From assembly GCF_013409255.1 (NCBI RefSeq), contig NZ_JACCAS010000001.1:2418001-2482000 (forward strand): a DNA stretch of 64,000 nt, written 5' to 3'. Shown in pieces: positions 18,413 through 27,453 of this stretch; position 1 is the first letter of the stretch; each line of letters starts with the position of its first letter. A program made the position numbers and the translations under genes. This DNA comes from Paraburkholderia bryophila. Its GTDB lineage: Bacteria; Pseudomonadota; Gammaproteobacteria; Burkholderiales; Burkholderiaceae. Under the pieces are notes generated by a model that had not been told where the DNA came from, searched no databases, and saw only the letters and a list, made by a program, of their open reading frames with translations.

Positions 18413-19147
18413 TCAGGTTCGCAATTCAGCGACGAAGTCGTAGTAATCGTCGCGGCAATACGTGTCGGTCAGTTCGATGGCGCGCTGGTCCGCGCTATAG
18501 CCGATACGGGTAATGACCAGCAGCGCGGAGCGCGGTTCGATATCCATCAGCGAAGCAATCTCGCTCGACGCGTTGACCGCCCGGAAGTGCTGCAACGCGC
18601 GTACCACGGCCTGGCCGCGTTGTTCAAGATGCGCGTAGAGCGACACGCCGATCGCTTGCGGGTCGGGCACGATCGCCGCCGGCAGCGCGGAATGCTCGAC
18701 TGCCATCACGATGCCGTCCGCGCGCCGCAGGCGCCGCAAACTCGCCACCGCCGCGCCGGGCGACAGACCCAGATGCACCAGTTCGTCCCGATTGGCGGCG
18801 CGGATATCGCGCTCGAGCCACACCGAATCCGGGCGGAAACCGCGTTGCTGCATCTTCTTCGTGAAACCGGTGAGGCGCGACAGCGGATCTTCGACCCGCG
18901 GCGTAATGAAGCTGCCCGCGCCGCGAGCGCGCCGGATCAAGCCTTGCTCGACCAGCAGTTCGATCGCCTTGCGCGCGGTGATGCGCGACACGCCGATCGC
19001 GTCCGACAACGTGCGCTCCGACGGCAGCGCCTCCCCCGCCGACCAGACACCACAATGGATCGCCGTCGCCAGATTGCGCGCGAGCTGCAAATAGAGCGGC
19101 GTGACGTTGCGGGCGTCAGGCGTCAGTGCGGACCAGCGAGTTTCCAT
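18413..19147 (-). CDS. nagR: GntR/HutC-family transcriptional regulator of the nag operon
   Basis: A 244-residue repressor. The N-terminal winged helix (LYLQLARNLATAIHCGVWSAGEALPSERTLSDAIGVSRITARKAIELLVEQGLI) is followed by a UTRA effector domain ending RAIELTDTYCRDDYYDFVAELR. HutC-subfamily members of this type, such as NagR/DasR, sense GlcNAc-6-phosphate or glucosamine-6-phosphate. It is the first gene of the operon it probably controls; a palindromic operator overlaps the promoter 50-90 bases upstream, implying autoregulation. GGAGCCCC precedes the ATG. The gene symbol is by context. Confidence 0.85.
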   Translation of the reverse strand: METRWSALTPDARNVTPLYLQLARNLATAIHCGVWSAGEALPSERTLSDAIGVSRITARKAIELLVEQGLIRRARGAGSFITPRVEDPLSRLTGFTKKMQQRGFRPDSVWLERDIRAANRDELVHLGLSPGAAVASLRRLRRADGIVMAVEHSALPAAIVPDPQAIGVSLYAHLEQRGQAVVRALQHFRAVNASSEIASLMDIEPRSALLVITRIGYSADQRAIELTDTYCRDDYYDFVAELRT

Positions 19148-19198
19148 GGGGCTCCGGGGGCCGTTGCAGGGATGTCGGCCGACGAAAAATGAGAGCCC

Positions 19199-19226
19199 AT
19201 TATATAACCAACATAATACCAGTCAA
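19199..19226 (-). promoter_or_regulatory. promoter of the nag operon
   Basis: On the minus strand, TTGACT (19226-19221), a 16-base spacer and a perfect TATAAT (19204-19199). The start of transcription would lie near 19192, about 45 bases before the GntR gene. The -35 hexamer sits inside the ATACCAGT/ACTGGTAT palindrome. Confidence 0.8.
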
Positions 19227-19237
19227 TCAACTGGTAT
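19216..19237. promoter_or_regulatory. palindromic operator over the nag promoter
   Basis: ATACCAGT (19216-19223), a six-base spacer, and ACTGGTAT (19230-19237): a perfect 8-bp inverted repeat covering the -35 box. A second candidate, TGGTCTGGACC at 19243-19253, resembles the TGGTCTAGACC-like sites of HutC/DasR regulators. Further half-sites ACTGGTCT (19382-19389) and ATACCAGT (19418-19425) lie 130-200 bases away. Binding by the adjacent GntR protein is inferred. Confidence 0.75.
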
Positions 19238-19253
19238 CAAGTTGGTCTGGACC

Positions 19254-19519
19254 GCCTGAAAGCCTTATACAGCAAGCGTTTGCGGGATTTGAGAAGGTGC
19301 TGGACGGGGCTTTCCGGAGCCCAGGACTTACCCGTATTCGGGCTTCCGAAAGCGTATCGGTGGAGCCCATGCCGGTCCCCAACTGGTCTGATGAAAACCG
19401 CGATCGATACCTGTCTGATACCAGTGCGTCTACCTCGCGATCGGCGCGGCTTTTTTAATGGGATACCTTCCAATATAGTGCTGGATACGAGGCCATAAAA
19501 ATTCCCCGGGGAGCAGCAT
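19254..19519. other. intergenic region between nag operon and MarR-GNAT gene
   Basis: There is no gene in this stretch. It contains the two distal operator half-sites named above and the 5' region of the MarR-GNAT gene. No clear promoter for that gene was identified. Confidence 0.5.
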
Positions 19520-20446
19520 TTGACCGATTCCGAGGCGCTGCGGCGCGCTCAGGCCGTCCGCCATTTCAACCGCTTCTACACCCAGCACATTGGCGCGCTG
19601 CACGAGCACTTGGCAAAGAGCGCGTTTTCGCTGACGGAAGTGCGCGTGCTGCACGAACTCTCTCGCGGACATGCGCAAACGGCCTCGGTGCTCGGGCGCG
19701 CGCTCGGCCTCGATAGCGGTTATCTGAGCCGCCTGCTGACCAGCTTCGAACGACGCAATCTGATCACGCGGCGCCCGTCGGATACGGATGCACGGCAGTC
19801 GTTGATCGCCCTCACCGACAACGGCCACGCGGCCTACGCGCCGCTCGATACCGCGGCGATCGAAGAAGTGTCGGCGCTGCTCGAAGGTCTGACGCCACTC
19901 TCCCAGGAACAGTTGATCGGTGCGATGAAGCTGATCGAGCGGCTGCTGCGCGCTCAGCCGTCGCATGAGCTCGTGCTGCTGCGGCAACCGCGTCCCGGCG
20001 AATGCGGCTGGCTCGTGCATCGGCAGGCGCAATGGTTTGCCGCGCAATACGGCTGGGATCGTTCGTTCGAGGGATTGCTGGCGCGGGTCGTCGCGGACTA
20101 CACGCAGCGCGGCGATCCGGTGCGCGAGATGTGCTGGGTCGCCGATCAGGAGGGCGTGGTGGTCGGCTCGGTGTGCATCGTCGGGGTGTCGACGACGGTG
20201 GCGGGCGTGCGGCTGTTGTGGGTCGAGCCGGATTTGCAGCGGCTCGGCATCGGCACGCAATTGATCGGCGAATGTGTGCGTTTCGCGCGGCGCGCGGGCT
20301 ACACGAAGCTCACGTTGACCACGGCGCTTTCGCTTGCGGAGCCACGGCGCCTGTGTGAGCGCGCCGGTTTTACGCTGGCCGGCACGGCGCCGGAGCGCCG
20401 CTTCGGCAAGGATCTGACGATCGAGCGATGGGAGTTGGAGTTGTAG
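19520..20446 (+). CDS. MarR-type regulator fused to GNAT N-acetyltransferase
   Basis: A 308-residue two-domain protein. Residues 1-150 form a MarR winged helix (LTEVRVLHELSRGHAQTASVLGRALGLDSGYLSRLLTSFERRNLI, then the RPSDTDARQSLIALTDNG wing). Residues 155-308 form a GNAT acetyltransferase with the acetyl-CoA loop LQRLGIGTQLIGECVRFARRAGY. Such fusions are common in soil proteobacteria; the substrate is unknown. The start is TTG 19520, with GGGGAGC upstream. It is divergent from the nag operon, so it may be regulated from the same region, but a role in GlcNAc metabolism is not shown. Confidence 0.88.
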   Translation: MTDSEALRRAQAVRHFNRFYTQHIGALHEHLAKSAFSLTEVRVLHELSRGHAQTASVLGRALGLDSGYLSRLLTSFERRNLITRRPSDTDARQSLIALTDNGHAAYAPLDTAAIEEVSALLEGLTPLSQEQLIGAMKLIERLLRAQPSHELVLLRQPRPGECGWLVHRQAQWFAAQYGWDRSFEGLLARVVADYTQRGDPVREMCWVADQEGVVVGSVCIVGVSTTVAGVRLLWVEPDLQRLGIGTQLIGECVRFARRAGYTKLTLTTALSLAEPRRLCERAGFTLAGTAPERRFGKDLTIERWELEL

Positions 20447-20451
20447 CTAGC

Positions 20452-21264
20452 TTAGAACGACGGAACCATCGAACCCTTGAACTGCGTCTTGATGAACTGA
20501 CGCACGTCTTCCGACTGATACGCGGCGACCAGCTTCTTCACCCACGGCTTGTCCTTGTCCTGCGCGCGCACGGCGATCAGGTTCGCGTACGGGCTGTGGA
20601 TGTCTTCGAGCGCGATCGCGTCTTTGGTCGGCTGCAGGCCAGCGGCCAGCGCGAAGTTCGTGTTGATCACGGCGGCGTCGACGTCCGACAGCGAACGCGG
20701 CAGTTGCGCGGCGTCGAGTTCGATGAGCTTGATCTTCTTCGGATTCTCGGCGACGTCGAGCGGCGTGGCGTTATTGCCGTTCGTGCCCGCACCGGCCTTC
20801 AGCTTGATCAAGCCTTGCGCCTGCAGCAACAGCAGCGCGCGATTTTCGTTCGACGGGTCGTTCGGCACCGCGACCTTCGCGCCTTGCGGCAGATCCTTCA
20901 CCGACTTCAGCTTCTTCGAGTAGATGCCGAGCGGCGAGATGTACGTGAGACCAGCGTTGACGATCTTATAGCCGCGCTGCTTCACCTGGCTGTCGAGGTA
21001 GGGCTGATGCTGGAAGCTGTTCGCGTCGAGATCGCCCGCGTCGAGTGCGGCGTTCGGCTGCACGTAGTCGTTGAATTCGACGACCTTCACGTTGAGGCCT
21101 TCGCGCTTCGCTACTTTCGTGACGACGTCCCAGATTTGTGCGTCCGGGCCGCCGATGGTGCCGACCTTGATCACTTTGTCGTCGGCATGGGCGCCGCCGC
21201 TGGTCACGATCGCCGCGCCGACGATCACTGCGGAGAGGGCTTTGAGGATGTTTCTGCGCTGCAT
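20452..21264 (-). CDS. metQ: MetQ/NlpA-family ABC transporter substrate-binding protein
   Basis: A 270-residue periplasmic methionine-binding-type protein: VIKVGTIGGPDAQIWDVVTKVAKREGLNVKVVEF, then QHQPYLDSQVKQRG and KVAVPNDPSNENRALLLLQAQGLI. The N-terminus (MQRRNILKALSAVIVGAAIVTSGGAHA) is a signal peptide without a lipobox cysteine, unlike typical MetQ lipoproteins. ATG 21264 is chosen; the longer upstream frame is not family-like. No metN or metI adjoins it, so it is an orphan binding protein. It converges on the MarR-GNAT gene with only five bases between. A long hairpin lies in its leader at 21336-21373. Confidence 0.9.
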   Translation of the reverse strand: MQRRNILKALSAVIVGAAIVTSGGAHADDKVIKVGTIGGPDAQIWDVVTKVAKREGLNVKVVEFNDYVQPNAALDAGDLDANSFQHQPYLDSQVKQRGYKIVNAGLTYISPLGIYSKKLKSVKDLPQGAKVAVPNDPSNENRALLLLQAQGLIKLKAGAGTNGNNATPLDVAENPKKIKLIELDAAQLPRSLSDVDAAVINTNFALAAGLQPTKDAIALEDIHSPYANLIAVRAQDKDKPWVKKLVAAYQSEDVRQFIKTQFKGSMVPSF

Positions 21265-21335
21265 TTGATTCTCGCTGGTTCCAGTCGATCCGATGGGCTG
21301 ATCGACGCTCTGATCGGTGTCAGATTCGGGTGAAA

Positions 21336-21373
21336 GTTGGCGCGCGTGCTGCTTTTGGCAGTGCGGCGCCAAC
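21336..21373. repeat. long inverted repeat in the metQ 5' region
   Basis: GTTGGCGC (21336-21343) and GCGCCAAC (21366-21373) enclose a second short GCTGC/GGCAG stem. It lies 72-109 bases before the metQ start codon and 120 bases after the chemoreceptor stop. It could be the terminator-less end of the upstream gene or a leader structure of metQ. Confidence 0.5.
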
Positions 21374-21492
21374 TGGACCGTAAATGGTCTCATAGGCCCG
21401 GCGAGATGGGAAATATCACGATCGCATATAGGTATGCATCGGGAGCGGCCGCGTGCGGGATGGGCACGCGGCTGGGTTGGGCTTCGACTACG

Positions 21493-23373
21493 TTAGAACG
21501 TGGTCCAGTCTTCGTCGGAGGAGGCGGATTTTGCTGGCTCGGCGGAGACGCGTGTCGGAGCCGGCGTTGACCTGGGGTTCGCTGCGGGCTTCGCGCTCGC
21601 TGCCGTCGCATTCGATGTCGTGGATGCCGCGGCGGCGGACGCCGACAACTTCGGTTCAACCTGCACCGATGCCGATGCCGGCGTGTGAGTCCGCGCCGAG
21701 CCCGTTGCGTTAGTGCCCCGCTTCGAAGCGCTTTGCGCCGCCGCCGGTTTGGCGTCGCGCGAAGTGACCGCTGCCAGTCGCGTCGCAGCCAACGAGACCG
21801 ATGAACCAGCCGCCGCGGCCGCCCCGCCATTCACCCGGAACGCACTCACCGTATCGCGCAACCGCCCTGCCTGATCCTGCAACGAAGCGGCCGCCGCCGC
21901 AGCCTGCTCGACCAGCGCGGCGTTCTGCTGCGTGACTTCATCCATCTGCGTGACCGCACGGCCGACCTGCGCAATGCCCGTGCTCTGCTCTTCAGACGCC
22001 GCCGCAATCTCACCCATGATGTCGGTCACGCGCTGCACGGCCTGCAGAATCTCGCCCATCGTCGTGCCGGCCTGCTGCACCAGCGTCGAGCCGTTATGGA
22101 CGCGCTCCACCGACGCGCCGATCAACTGCTTGATCTCCTTGGCCGCCGTGCCGGAACGCTGCGCGAGGCTGCGCACCTCGCCCGCGACGACCGCGAAACC
22201 ACGGCCCTGTTCGCCGGCGCGCGCGGCTTCTACGGCCGCGTTCAACGCGAGAATGTTGGTCTGAAACGCGATCCCTTCGATCACGCCGATGATGTCCGCG
22301 ATCTGCCGCGAACTGTCGTTGATCTCACCCATCGTGCCGATCACGCGGCTCACCACGTCGTTGCCGCGCGTCGCGATTTCGGATGCGTTGTGCGCGAGCC
22401 CGCTCGCCTGACGCGCGTTGTCGGCGTTCTGCTTGACCGTCGCGGTCAGCTCTTCCATGCTCGCCGCGGTTTCCTGCAACGACGCGGCCTGCTGCTCGGT
22501 GCGCTGCGACAGATCGTTATTGCCCGCGGCAATCTGCTGCGTCGCCGACGCAATCGATTCCGACGAATGACGAATCTCGCCGATGGTCCGTTGCAAGCGA
22601 TCCTGCATGCCGTGCATCGCCGCCATCATGCTGGTGGTGTCATGCGGACGCACGTCGACGACTTGCGTCAGATCGCCTTGCGCGATACTCGCCGCGATCC
22701 GCGCCGCCTGATCCGGCTCACCGCCGAGGCTCGCGCGCACGTTGCGGATAATCAGCAGCATGGCGAGCGTGATGATCGCGCCGATCACCAGCACCACGGC
22801 CAGGTGCAGCGACAACGTCTCGTAGTAGACGGTGTCGATGTCCTTGATGAACACGCCGCTCGTGATGTTCCAGTCCCACGGCGCGAAACGCACCACGTAG
22901 CTGATCTTCGGCACCGCCGTTTCGCTATGCGGCAGACGTCCGCGATATTCGGCGAAGCCGCGGCCGCTTGCTTTGGCCGCGTCGATGATTGCGACATACA
23001 ACAGCTTGCCGTCCGGGTCCTTGAAATCGCCGACGGGTTTGCCGGTCATTTGCGGCAGCGTCGGATGCATCAGCACGACCGGCTTCGAATCCATCACGAA
23101 CAGATAGCCGGATTCGCCGTAGCGCATGGTCGCGAGACGGGCGAGCGCTTCGCGCTGCGCGTCGGCCTCGCTCATCTTGCCGCCCTGCGACAGCGTGTAA
23201 TAACCGTTCACGACGCCCTGCGCCGCGTCGACGAGGTTCACCATGCCCGCCTTGCGCTCGGCCAGCATCGTGCTACGCGTTTCGACCGCGCTCCACAGCC
23301 CGACGCCGAGCAAACCCAGCCAGACAAGGGCGAGCGACAGCCACAGTTTGCGATTCAAACTCATCCTGCTCAT
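21493..23373 (-). CDS. methyl-accepting chemotaxis protein with single Cache sensor
   Basis: A 626-residue chemoreceptor. Transmembrane helix 1 (about 9-31), then an extracytoplasmic single Cache domain ([45 protein letters not shown]). Helix 2 (about 190-212) is followed by HAMP and a cytoplasmic signalling coiled coil with the tip [37 protein letters not shown] 90-residue Ala/Ser/Pro linker ends in DEDWTTF, resembling the C-terminal pentapeptide that tethers CheR/CheB. The ligand is unknown; related sCache domains bind carboxylates. It stands alone, without che genes nearby. Confidence 0.93.
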   Translation of the reverse strand: MSRMSLNRKLWLSLALVWLGLLGVGLWSAVETRSTMLAERKAGMVNLVDAAQGVVNGYYTLSQGGKMSEADAQREALARLATMRYGESGYLFVMDSKPVVLMHPTLPQMTGKPVGDFKDPDGKLLYVAIIDAAKASGRGFAEYRGRLPHSETAVPKISYVVRFAPWDWNITSGVFIKDIDTVYYETLSLHLAVVLVIGAIITLAMLLIIRNVRASLGGEPDQAARIAASIAQGDLTQVVDVRPHDTTSMMAAMHGMQDRLQRTIGEIRHSSESIASATQQIAAGNNDLSQRTEQQAASLQETAASMEELTATVKQNADNARQASGLAHNASEIATRGNDVVSRVIGTMGEINDSSRQIADIIGVIEGIAFQTNILALNAAVEAARAGEQGRGFAVVAGEVRSLAQRSGTAAKEIKQLIGASVERVHNGSTLVQQAGTTMGEILQAVQRVTDIMGEIAAASEEQSTGIAQVGRAVTQMDEVTQQNAALVEQAAAAAASLQDQAGRLRDTVSAFRVNGGAAAAAGSSVSLAATRLAAVTSRDAKPAAAQSASKRGTNATGSARTHTPASASVQVEPKLSASAAAASTTSNATAASAKPAANPRSTPAPTRVSAEPAKSASSDEDWTTF

Positions 23374-23616
23374 TGTTATGGTCTCTCTCGTGTGATCCGT
23401 TTTCAGCTTGCTTCAGCTTGCGAGTGCGGGCGCGTGCTTCGTCATCGTGACTGCCCGCAAACGATTGCTCCATTTATAACGGCATGGCACGCGGCCAACT
23501 TGAGGGAAGTTGTAAGGAAACTGATTGTTTCGCAGCATCGCACGCGCTCGAGTTGATCGCGCGCAATAAGTCGTCCGCTGACCGATAATCGACGCCTGGG
23601 AGAAAAGAGAACCATC

Positions 23617-23907
23617 ATGTACGTCATCAACCTGAGCTATATCGCATCGCTCGAACGCGTCGACGACGTGCTCGACGCACATCGCGCGTTTCTGACAAGG
23701 CAGTTCGAAGCAGGCGTGTTCATCGCGGCCGGACCGAAGGTGCCGCGCGATGGCGGCGTCATTCTGGCGGTGGGCGTCGAGCGTGAAAAACTGGATGAGA
23801 TTCTCGCCAGCGACCCGTTCGCGGTGCAGCAGATCGCACGCTACGAGGTGACGGAGTTCAAGGCGACGCGGCTAGCGCCGGGTTTGAATTTGCCGATGCC
23901 GGCTTGA
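23617..23907 (+). CDS. YciI family protein
   Basis: A 96-residue dimeric alpha-beta barrel-like protein: MYVINLSYIASLERVDDVLDAHRAFLTRQFEAGVFIAAGP matches the YciI N-terminus with its conserved His-Arg pair (AHRAF) and AAGPKVPRDGGVIL. The exact reaction is unknown; some YciI proteins act as hydrolases or dehydrochlorinases. GGGAGAAAAGAG precedes ATG 23617. It stands alone between the chemoreceptor and the cox assembly genes. Confidence 0.88.
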   Translation: MYVINLSYIASLERVDDVLDAHRAFLTRQFEAGVFIAAGPKVPRDGGVILAVGVEREKLDEILASDPFAVQQIARYEVTEFKATRLAPGLNLPMPA

Positions 23908-24038
23908 GGGTTACGGCGGAAGGAATGAAGCGAGCGGAGTTGACGCGCTGAAGTCTGACGCGGCGCGAATTCAACCGAGCCGCGTACCGAGTCGAAACGG
24001 GCACCTGCTTCAAGCACGCGCCCGCTTCCATCACAGCA

Positions 24039-24656
24039 TCAATCGAGCAGCAGCTTGATATCGTGCACCCAAGGCGTTGCACCTTGGCCGTCGCGCGCGA
24101 ACAGACGCAACTTGCCGTCCGTATCGAACACGTAGCTCGCGGCCGTGTGATCCATCGTGTAGCTGTCCGGCGTCTTGCCCGGCACCTTCGCGTAGTAGAC
24201 GCGGAAGTCTTTCGTGATCTTGGTGAGCTGCGCCTGATCCGCCGGACGCAAACCGACGAACGTCGGGTTGAACGCCGGCACATATTGCGCGAGCAACGCC
24301 GGCGTATCGCGTTCGGGATCGACGGTGACGAACAGCACCTGCACACGCTTCGCGGCGTCCGGCCCAAGCTGCTGCAGCGCCTGCGAAAGCTCGGCCATGG
24401 TGGTCGGGCAAACGTCCGGGCAATGCGTGTAGCCGAAAAACAGCACCACCACTTTGCCCTTGTAGTCGGCCATGGTACGAACCTGGCCGGACGTGTCGGG
24501 CAACGAGAAGTTGCTGCCGAATTGCGTATTGCCGGTGATGTCGAGATTCGTGAACGCCGGCGGCTGTTTGCCACAGCCTGCGGCGATCAACGCGGCGCCG
24601 AGCGCGCAAGCCATCACAGCGGCACGCGCACTGCGTGCGAAGCGGTTCTTGAACAT
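24039..24656 (-). CDS. SCO1/SenC copper chaperone lipoprotein
   Basis: A 205-residue thioredoxin-fold protein that inserts copper into the CuA site of cytochrome oxidase subunit II. The signal peptide ends in a lipobox (LIAAGC, Cys28). Copper ligands are Cys79 and Cys83 in GYTHCPDVCPTTM and His170 in YTMDHTAASYVFD. The spacing matches SCO proteins. It is the last gene of the ctaA-ctaB-SCO group, ten bases after ctaB. Confidence 0.95.
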   Translation of the reverse strand: MFKNRFARSARAAVMACALGAALIAAGCGKQPPAFTNLDITGNTQFGSNFSLPDTSGQVRTMADYKGKVVVLFFGYTHCPDVCPTTMAELSQALQQLGPDAAKRVQVLFVTVDPERDTPALLAQYVPAFNPTFVGLRPADQAQLTKITKDFRVYYAKVPGKTPDSYTMDHTAASYVFDTDGKLRLFARDGQGATPWVHDIKLLLD

Positions 24657-24665
24657 GGTGTGGTG

Positions 24666-25571
24666 TTACGCGCCGATCAGGACGCGCGCATAGTGGTCGA
24701 TCAGCAGCGCGGCGAACAGCAGCGACAGATAGACGATCGAATAACGGAACATCTTGCGCGCGAGATCGTCCGAGTACTCCCGGTAGATCTTCCAGGCGTA
24801 CGCAAGGAATAGGGCGCCGAGCAGCACGGCGGCCGCGAGGTACACCACGCCGCTCATGCCGGAGATGAACGGCATCATCGTGACCGCGAACAGGATTACC
24901 GAGTACAGCAGAATATGCAGACGCGTGTACTGCTCGCCGTGCGTGTTCGGCAGCATCGGCAGGCCGGCGTTTTCGTAGTCTTTGCGGCGATACAACGCGA
25001 GCGCCCAGAAATGCGGCGGCGTCCACACGAAAATGATCAGCACCAGAATCCATGCGTCGCCCGGCACGTGACCGGTGACCGCGGCCCAACCGAGCGCCGG
25101 CGGCATCGCGCCCGAAGCGCCGCCGATCACGATGTTCTGCGGCGTGGCCGGTTTGAGCAACAGCGTATAGATGACCGCATAGCCGACGAAAGTGGCCAGC
25201 GTGAGCCACATGGTCAGCGGATTCGCGAACGTGTAGAGCGTCCACATGCCGAGCCCGCCGAGCACGGCGGAGAACGACAGAATTTGCGGGGTGGTGATTT
25301 CGCCGCGTGCCGACGGACGCCATGACGTGCGCCGCATCTTCGCGTCGATTTTCTGTTCGACGAGGCAGTTGATCGCGAACGCGGCGCCGGCCAGCAGCCA
25401 GATACCGACGGTGCCGCCGATCAGCTTGGTCCACGGCACCATGCCGGGCGTTGACAGAAACATACCGATGACGGCGCAGAACACGGCGAGTTGCGTGACG
25501 CGCGGCTTCGTCAGGGCGAGATACTGGGAGACCCGGCTGCCGGGCGTTTGGGAGAGTGTTGTGCTGTCCAT
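24666..25571 (-). CDS. ctaB: protoheme IX farnesyltransferase (heme O synthase)
   Basis: A 301-residue UbiA-family membrane enzyme that farnesylates protoheme to heme O. The first polyprenyl-diphosphate site is [15 protein letters not shown] and a second aspartate-rich loop follows [25 protein letters not shown]. About eight to nine transmembrane helices can be traced. [21 protein letters not shown] is the usual N-terminus. It starts six bases after ctaA; heme O is then passed to CtaA. Confidence 0.96.
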   Translation of the reverse strand: MDSTTLSQTPGSRVSQYLALTKPRVTQLAVFCAVIGMFLSTPGMVPWTKLIGGTVGIWLLAGAAFAINCLVEQKIDAKMRRTSWRPSARGEITTPQILSFSAVLGGLGMWTLYTFANPLTMWLTLATFVGYAVIYTLLLKPATPQNIVIGGASGAMPPALGWAAVTGHVPGDAWILVLIIFVWTPPHFWALALYRRKDYENAGLPMLPNTHGEQYTRLHILLYSVILFAVTMMPFISGMSGVVYLAAAVLLGALFLAYAWKIYREYSDDLARKMFRYSIVYLSLLFAALLIDHYARVLIGA

Positions 25572-25577
25572 GTGGAG

Positions 25578-26687
25578 TCACGCTGGCGCGGCATCGCGCG
25601 CGGGAAGCGCGGCGCGGCCGGGACGGCTATAAGCGATCCGAAAGTTTAACATAACGAGCAGAAGCAGCAGGACGGCGGCCCCCCCGTTATGCGCCACTGC
25701 AATGGGCAACGGCCATTGCAGAACGATGTTCGACAACCCGGTGATGAACTGGATCAGGACCACCAGCAGCACGCCATTCGCCGGCCGTCGCAGCGACTCG
25801 AAACGGCGCAGTTTCAACGCAAACCAGACCAGATACGCGACCACCACGATCGCAAACGTGCGATGCGTCCAGTGGATCGCCACCAGCGCGTCCTGCGTGA
25901 TCATCTCGCCGTCGCCGGTCATGCCGAGCGCGCGCCACAGGTGAAAGCCGTGCGCGAAGTCCATCGGCGGGATCCATTGGCCGTTGCAGGTCGGGAAGTC
26001 GGTACAGGCGAGCACCGCGTAGTTCGTGCTGACCCAGCCGCCCAACGCGATCTGCGCGACCAGCAGCGCGAGGCCCGCGAGCGCCGCGACACGCCAGCGA
26101 GCGGCTTCGGGCTCATAGGCGGGCAGCGGCGTTTGCCGCGCGGCCAGCCAGCCGAGCGTGCCGAGCAGCGCGAGGCCGAGCAGCAGATGCGTGGTCACGA
26201 TGATCGGTTGCAGCTTCATGGTCACGGTCCATGCACCGAACGCGCCCTGCACGAGGATCAGCAGCAACAGCGAAGTCGGCCACCACGGCGACACATGCAG
26301 CGGACGGCGCTTGATGCGCGCGGTCCACGCAATGATCGTCTGCGCGATGATCAGCACGCCGATCGCCATCGCGAAGTAACGGTGGATCATTTCGATCCAC
26401 GCCTTCGTCAAACTGACCGGCCCGGTGGGCATCAACTGATGCGCCGCGCTGATCGCCGCATGCGCGATAAACGGCGACGACGTGCCGTAGCACCCCGGCC
26501 AGTCGGGACAGCCGAGCCCGGAATCGGTGAGGCGCGTGAAGCCGCCGAACATCACCAGATCGAGCGTCAGGAAAGTGGTGAGCCAGACCAGCTTGCGGAA
26601 TTTGTTGTCGTCGGCCTTGACCCACACGTAGGACAGCGGCAACAACGCGATACACAAGCCGATCAGGGCCAATTGCAGTACGAACAT
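25578..26687 (-). CDS. ctaA: heme A synthase (COX15/CtaA)
   Basis: A 369-residue membrane enzyme that oxidises the heme O methyl group to the formyl of heme A. Heme-ligand histidines are seen in KAWIEMIHRYFAM, TTHLLLGL, AIHWTHRTFAI and VAHNGGAAVLL. The GGFTRLTDSGLGCPDWPGCYG and NYAVLACTDFPTCNGQW loops carry the conserved cysteine pairs. It lies 22 bases after the SCO-like gene and six bases before ctaB, so all are probably one transcript. Confidence 0.96.
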   Translation of the reverse strand: MFVLQLALIGLCIALLPLSYVWVKADDNKFRKLVWLTTFLTLDLVMFGGFTRLTDSGLGCPDWPGCYGTSSPFIAHAAISAAHQLMPTGPVSLTKAWIEMIHRYFAMAIGVLIIAQTIIAWTARIKRRPLHVSPWWPTSLLLLILVQGAFGAWTVTMKLQPIIVTTHLLLGLALLGTLGWLAARQTPLPAYEPEAARWRVAALAGLALLVAQIALGGWVSTNYAVLACTDFPTCNGQWIPPMDFAHGFHLWRALGMTGDGEMITQDALVAIHWTHRTFAIVVVAYLVWFALKLRRFESLRRPANGVLLVVLIQFITGLSNIVLQWPLPIAVAHNGGAAVLLLLLVMLNFRIAYSRPGRAALPARDAAPA

Positions 26688-26709
26688 CTCTCTTACCTTG
26701 GTTGCGGCA

Positions 26710-27372
26710 TCAACCGATGCTCGACCATTTGAGCAGCTTGGTCACGTCGCCCTTGATCTTGCTCGGGTTCGGATCTTTCGGGAAACGCATCATCAGATTG
26801 CCGTTCGGATCGACCAGATAAATGTGGTCGGTCACCTGGGTGCCGATATCGGTCGGCAACCAGGCGGATACCTGGGCCTGATCGGCGATCAGCATGTCGG
26901 TATCGGGATACGCCTTTTGTATCACGTCACCGACATTGCCTGCATCGGTGCGCAGCCACACTTGCACGACGCGCTCGCGTTCCGGGCCCTGAGCTGTGCG
27001 GATTTGTCGCATGAAGTAGAGCTTCGTGACGCAGGCTTTGTCGCACGCGCTGTTGTCGACCGAGATCATCAGCCACTTGCCGCGCAGCGACGCGAGCTTG
27101 AGCGGCTTGCCGTCTTCACCGGTGACCGTCAGCGCGTCTGGAATCGGCCGCTGGGGCTCGACCAGCGTGCCGTAGCTCGTGCTGCCGCCGGTCGGCTTGA
27201 TCACGTAATACGTAAAGTACGACACGACGATCGGCGCCGCGCAAATGACCGCCAGCAGCAGCAGGACCCAGCGGCCGCGTTGCCATGAGCCCTTGCCGTT
27301 GGGCTGGCCTGGCATCGCTTTCGGCGTGGCGGGTTTGCCGGCTTGCGGCGTACGGGGAGATTGCGTCGACAC
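26710..27372 (-). CDS. membrane-anchored thioredoxin-fold protein, SCO-like, of the cox assembly cluster
   Basis: A 220-residue protein with a Pro/Lys/Gly-rich cytoplasmic N-terminus (1-34), one transmembrane helix (WVLLLLAVICAAPIVVSYFTYYV) and a periplasmic thioredoxin-like domain. LASLRGKWLMISVDNSACDKACVTKLYFMRQI holds Cys110 and Cys114 in a CxxxC arrangement like SCO, and VTDHIYLVDPNGNLMMRFP ends with a DHIYLVDP segment resembling the SCO histidine strand. A role in copper delivery or thiol reduction for the oxidase is inferred. It lies between SURF1 and ctaA in many betaproteobacteria without an accepted name. Confidence 0.75.
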   Translation of the reverse strand: MSTQSPRTPQAGKPATPKAMPGQPNGKGSWQRGRWVLLLLAVICAAPIVVSYFTYYVIKPTGGSTSYGTLVEPQRPIPDALTVTGEDGKPLKLASLRGKWLMISVDNSACDKACVTKLYFMRQIRTAQGPERERVVQVWLRTDAGNVGDVIQKAYPDTDMLIADQAQVSAWLPTDIGTQVTDHIYLVDPNGNLMMRFPKDPNPSKIKGDVTKLLKWSSIG

Positions 27373-27453
27373 TACGGGACCTCACTTCAATGATTGCGCG
27401 GTTTGCGTCGTGCCTTGGGGAGCTCGCGCGAAACCGCTTGTGCTGTGCTTGCG

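Noticed and set aside
21270..21490. SAM riboswitch in front of metQ
   Set aside because: The hairpin at 21336-21373 does not show the conserved core of any SAM riboswitch class that I can recognise.
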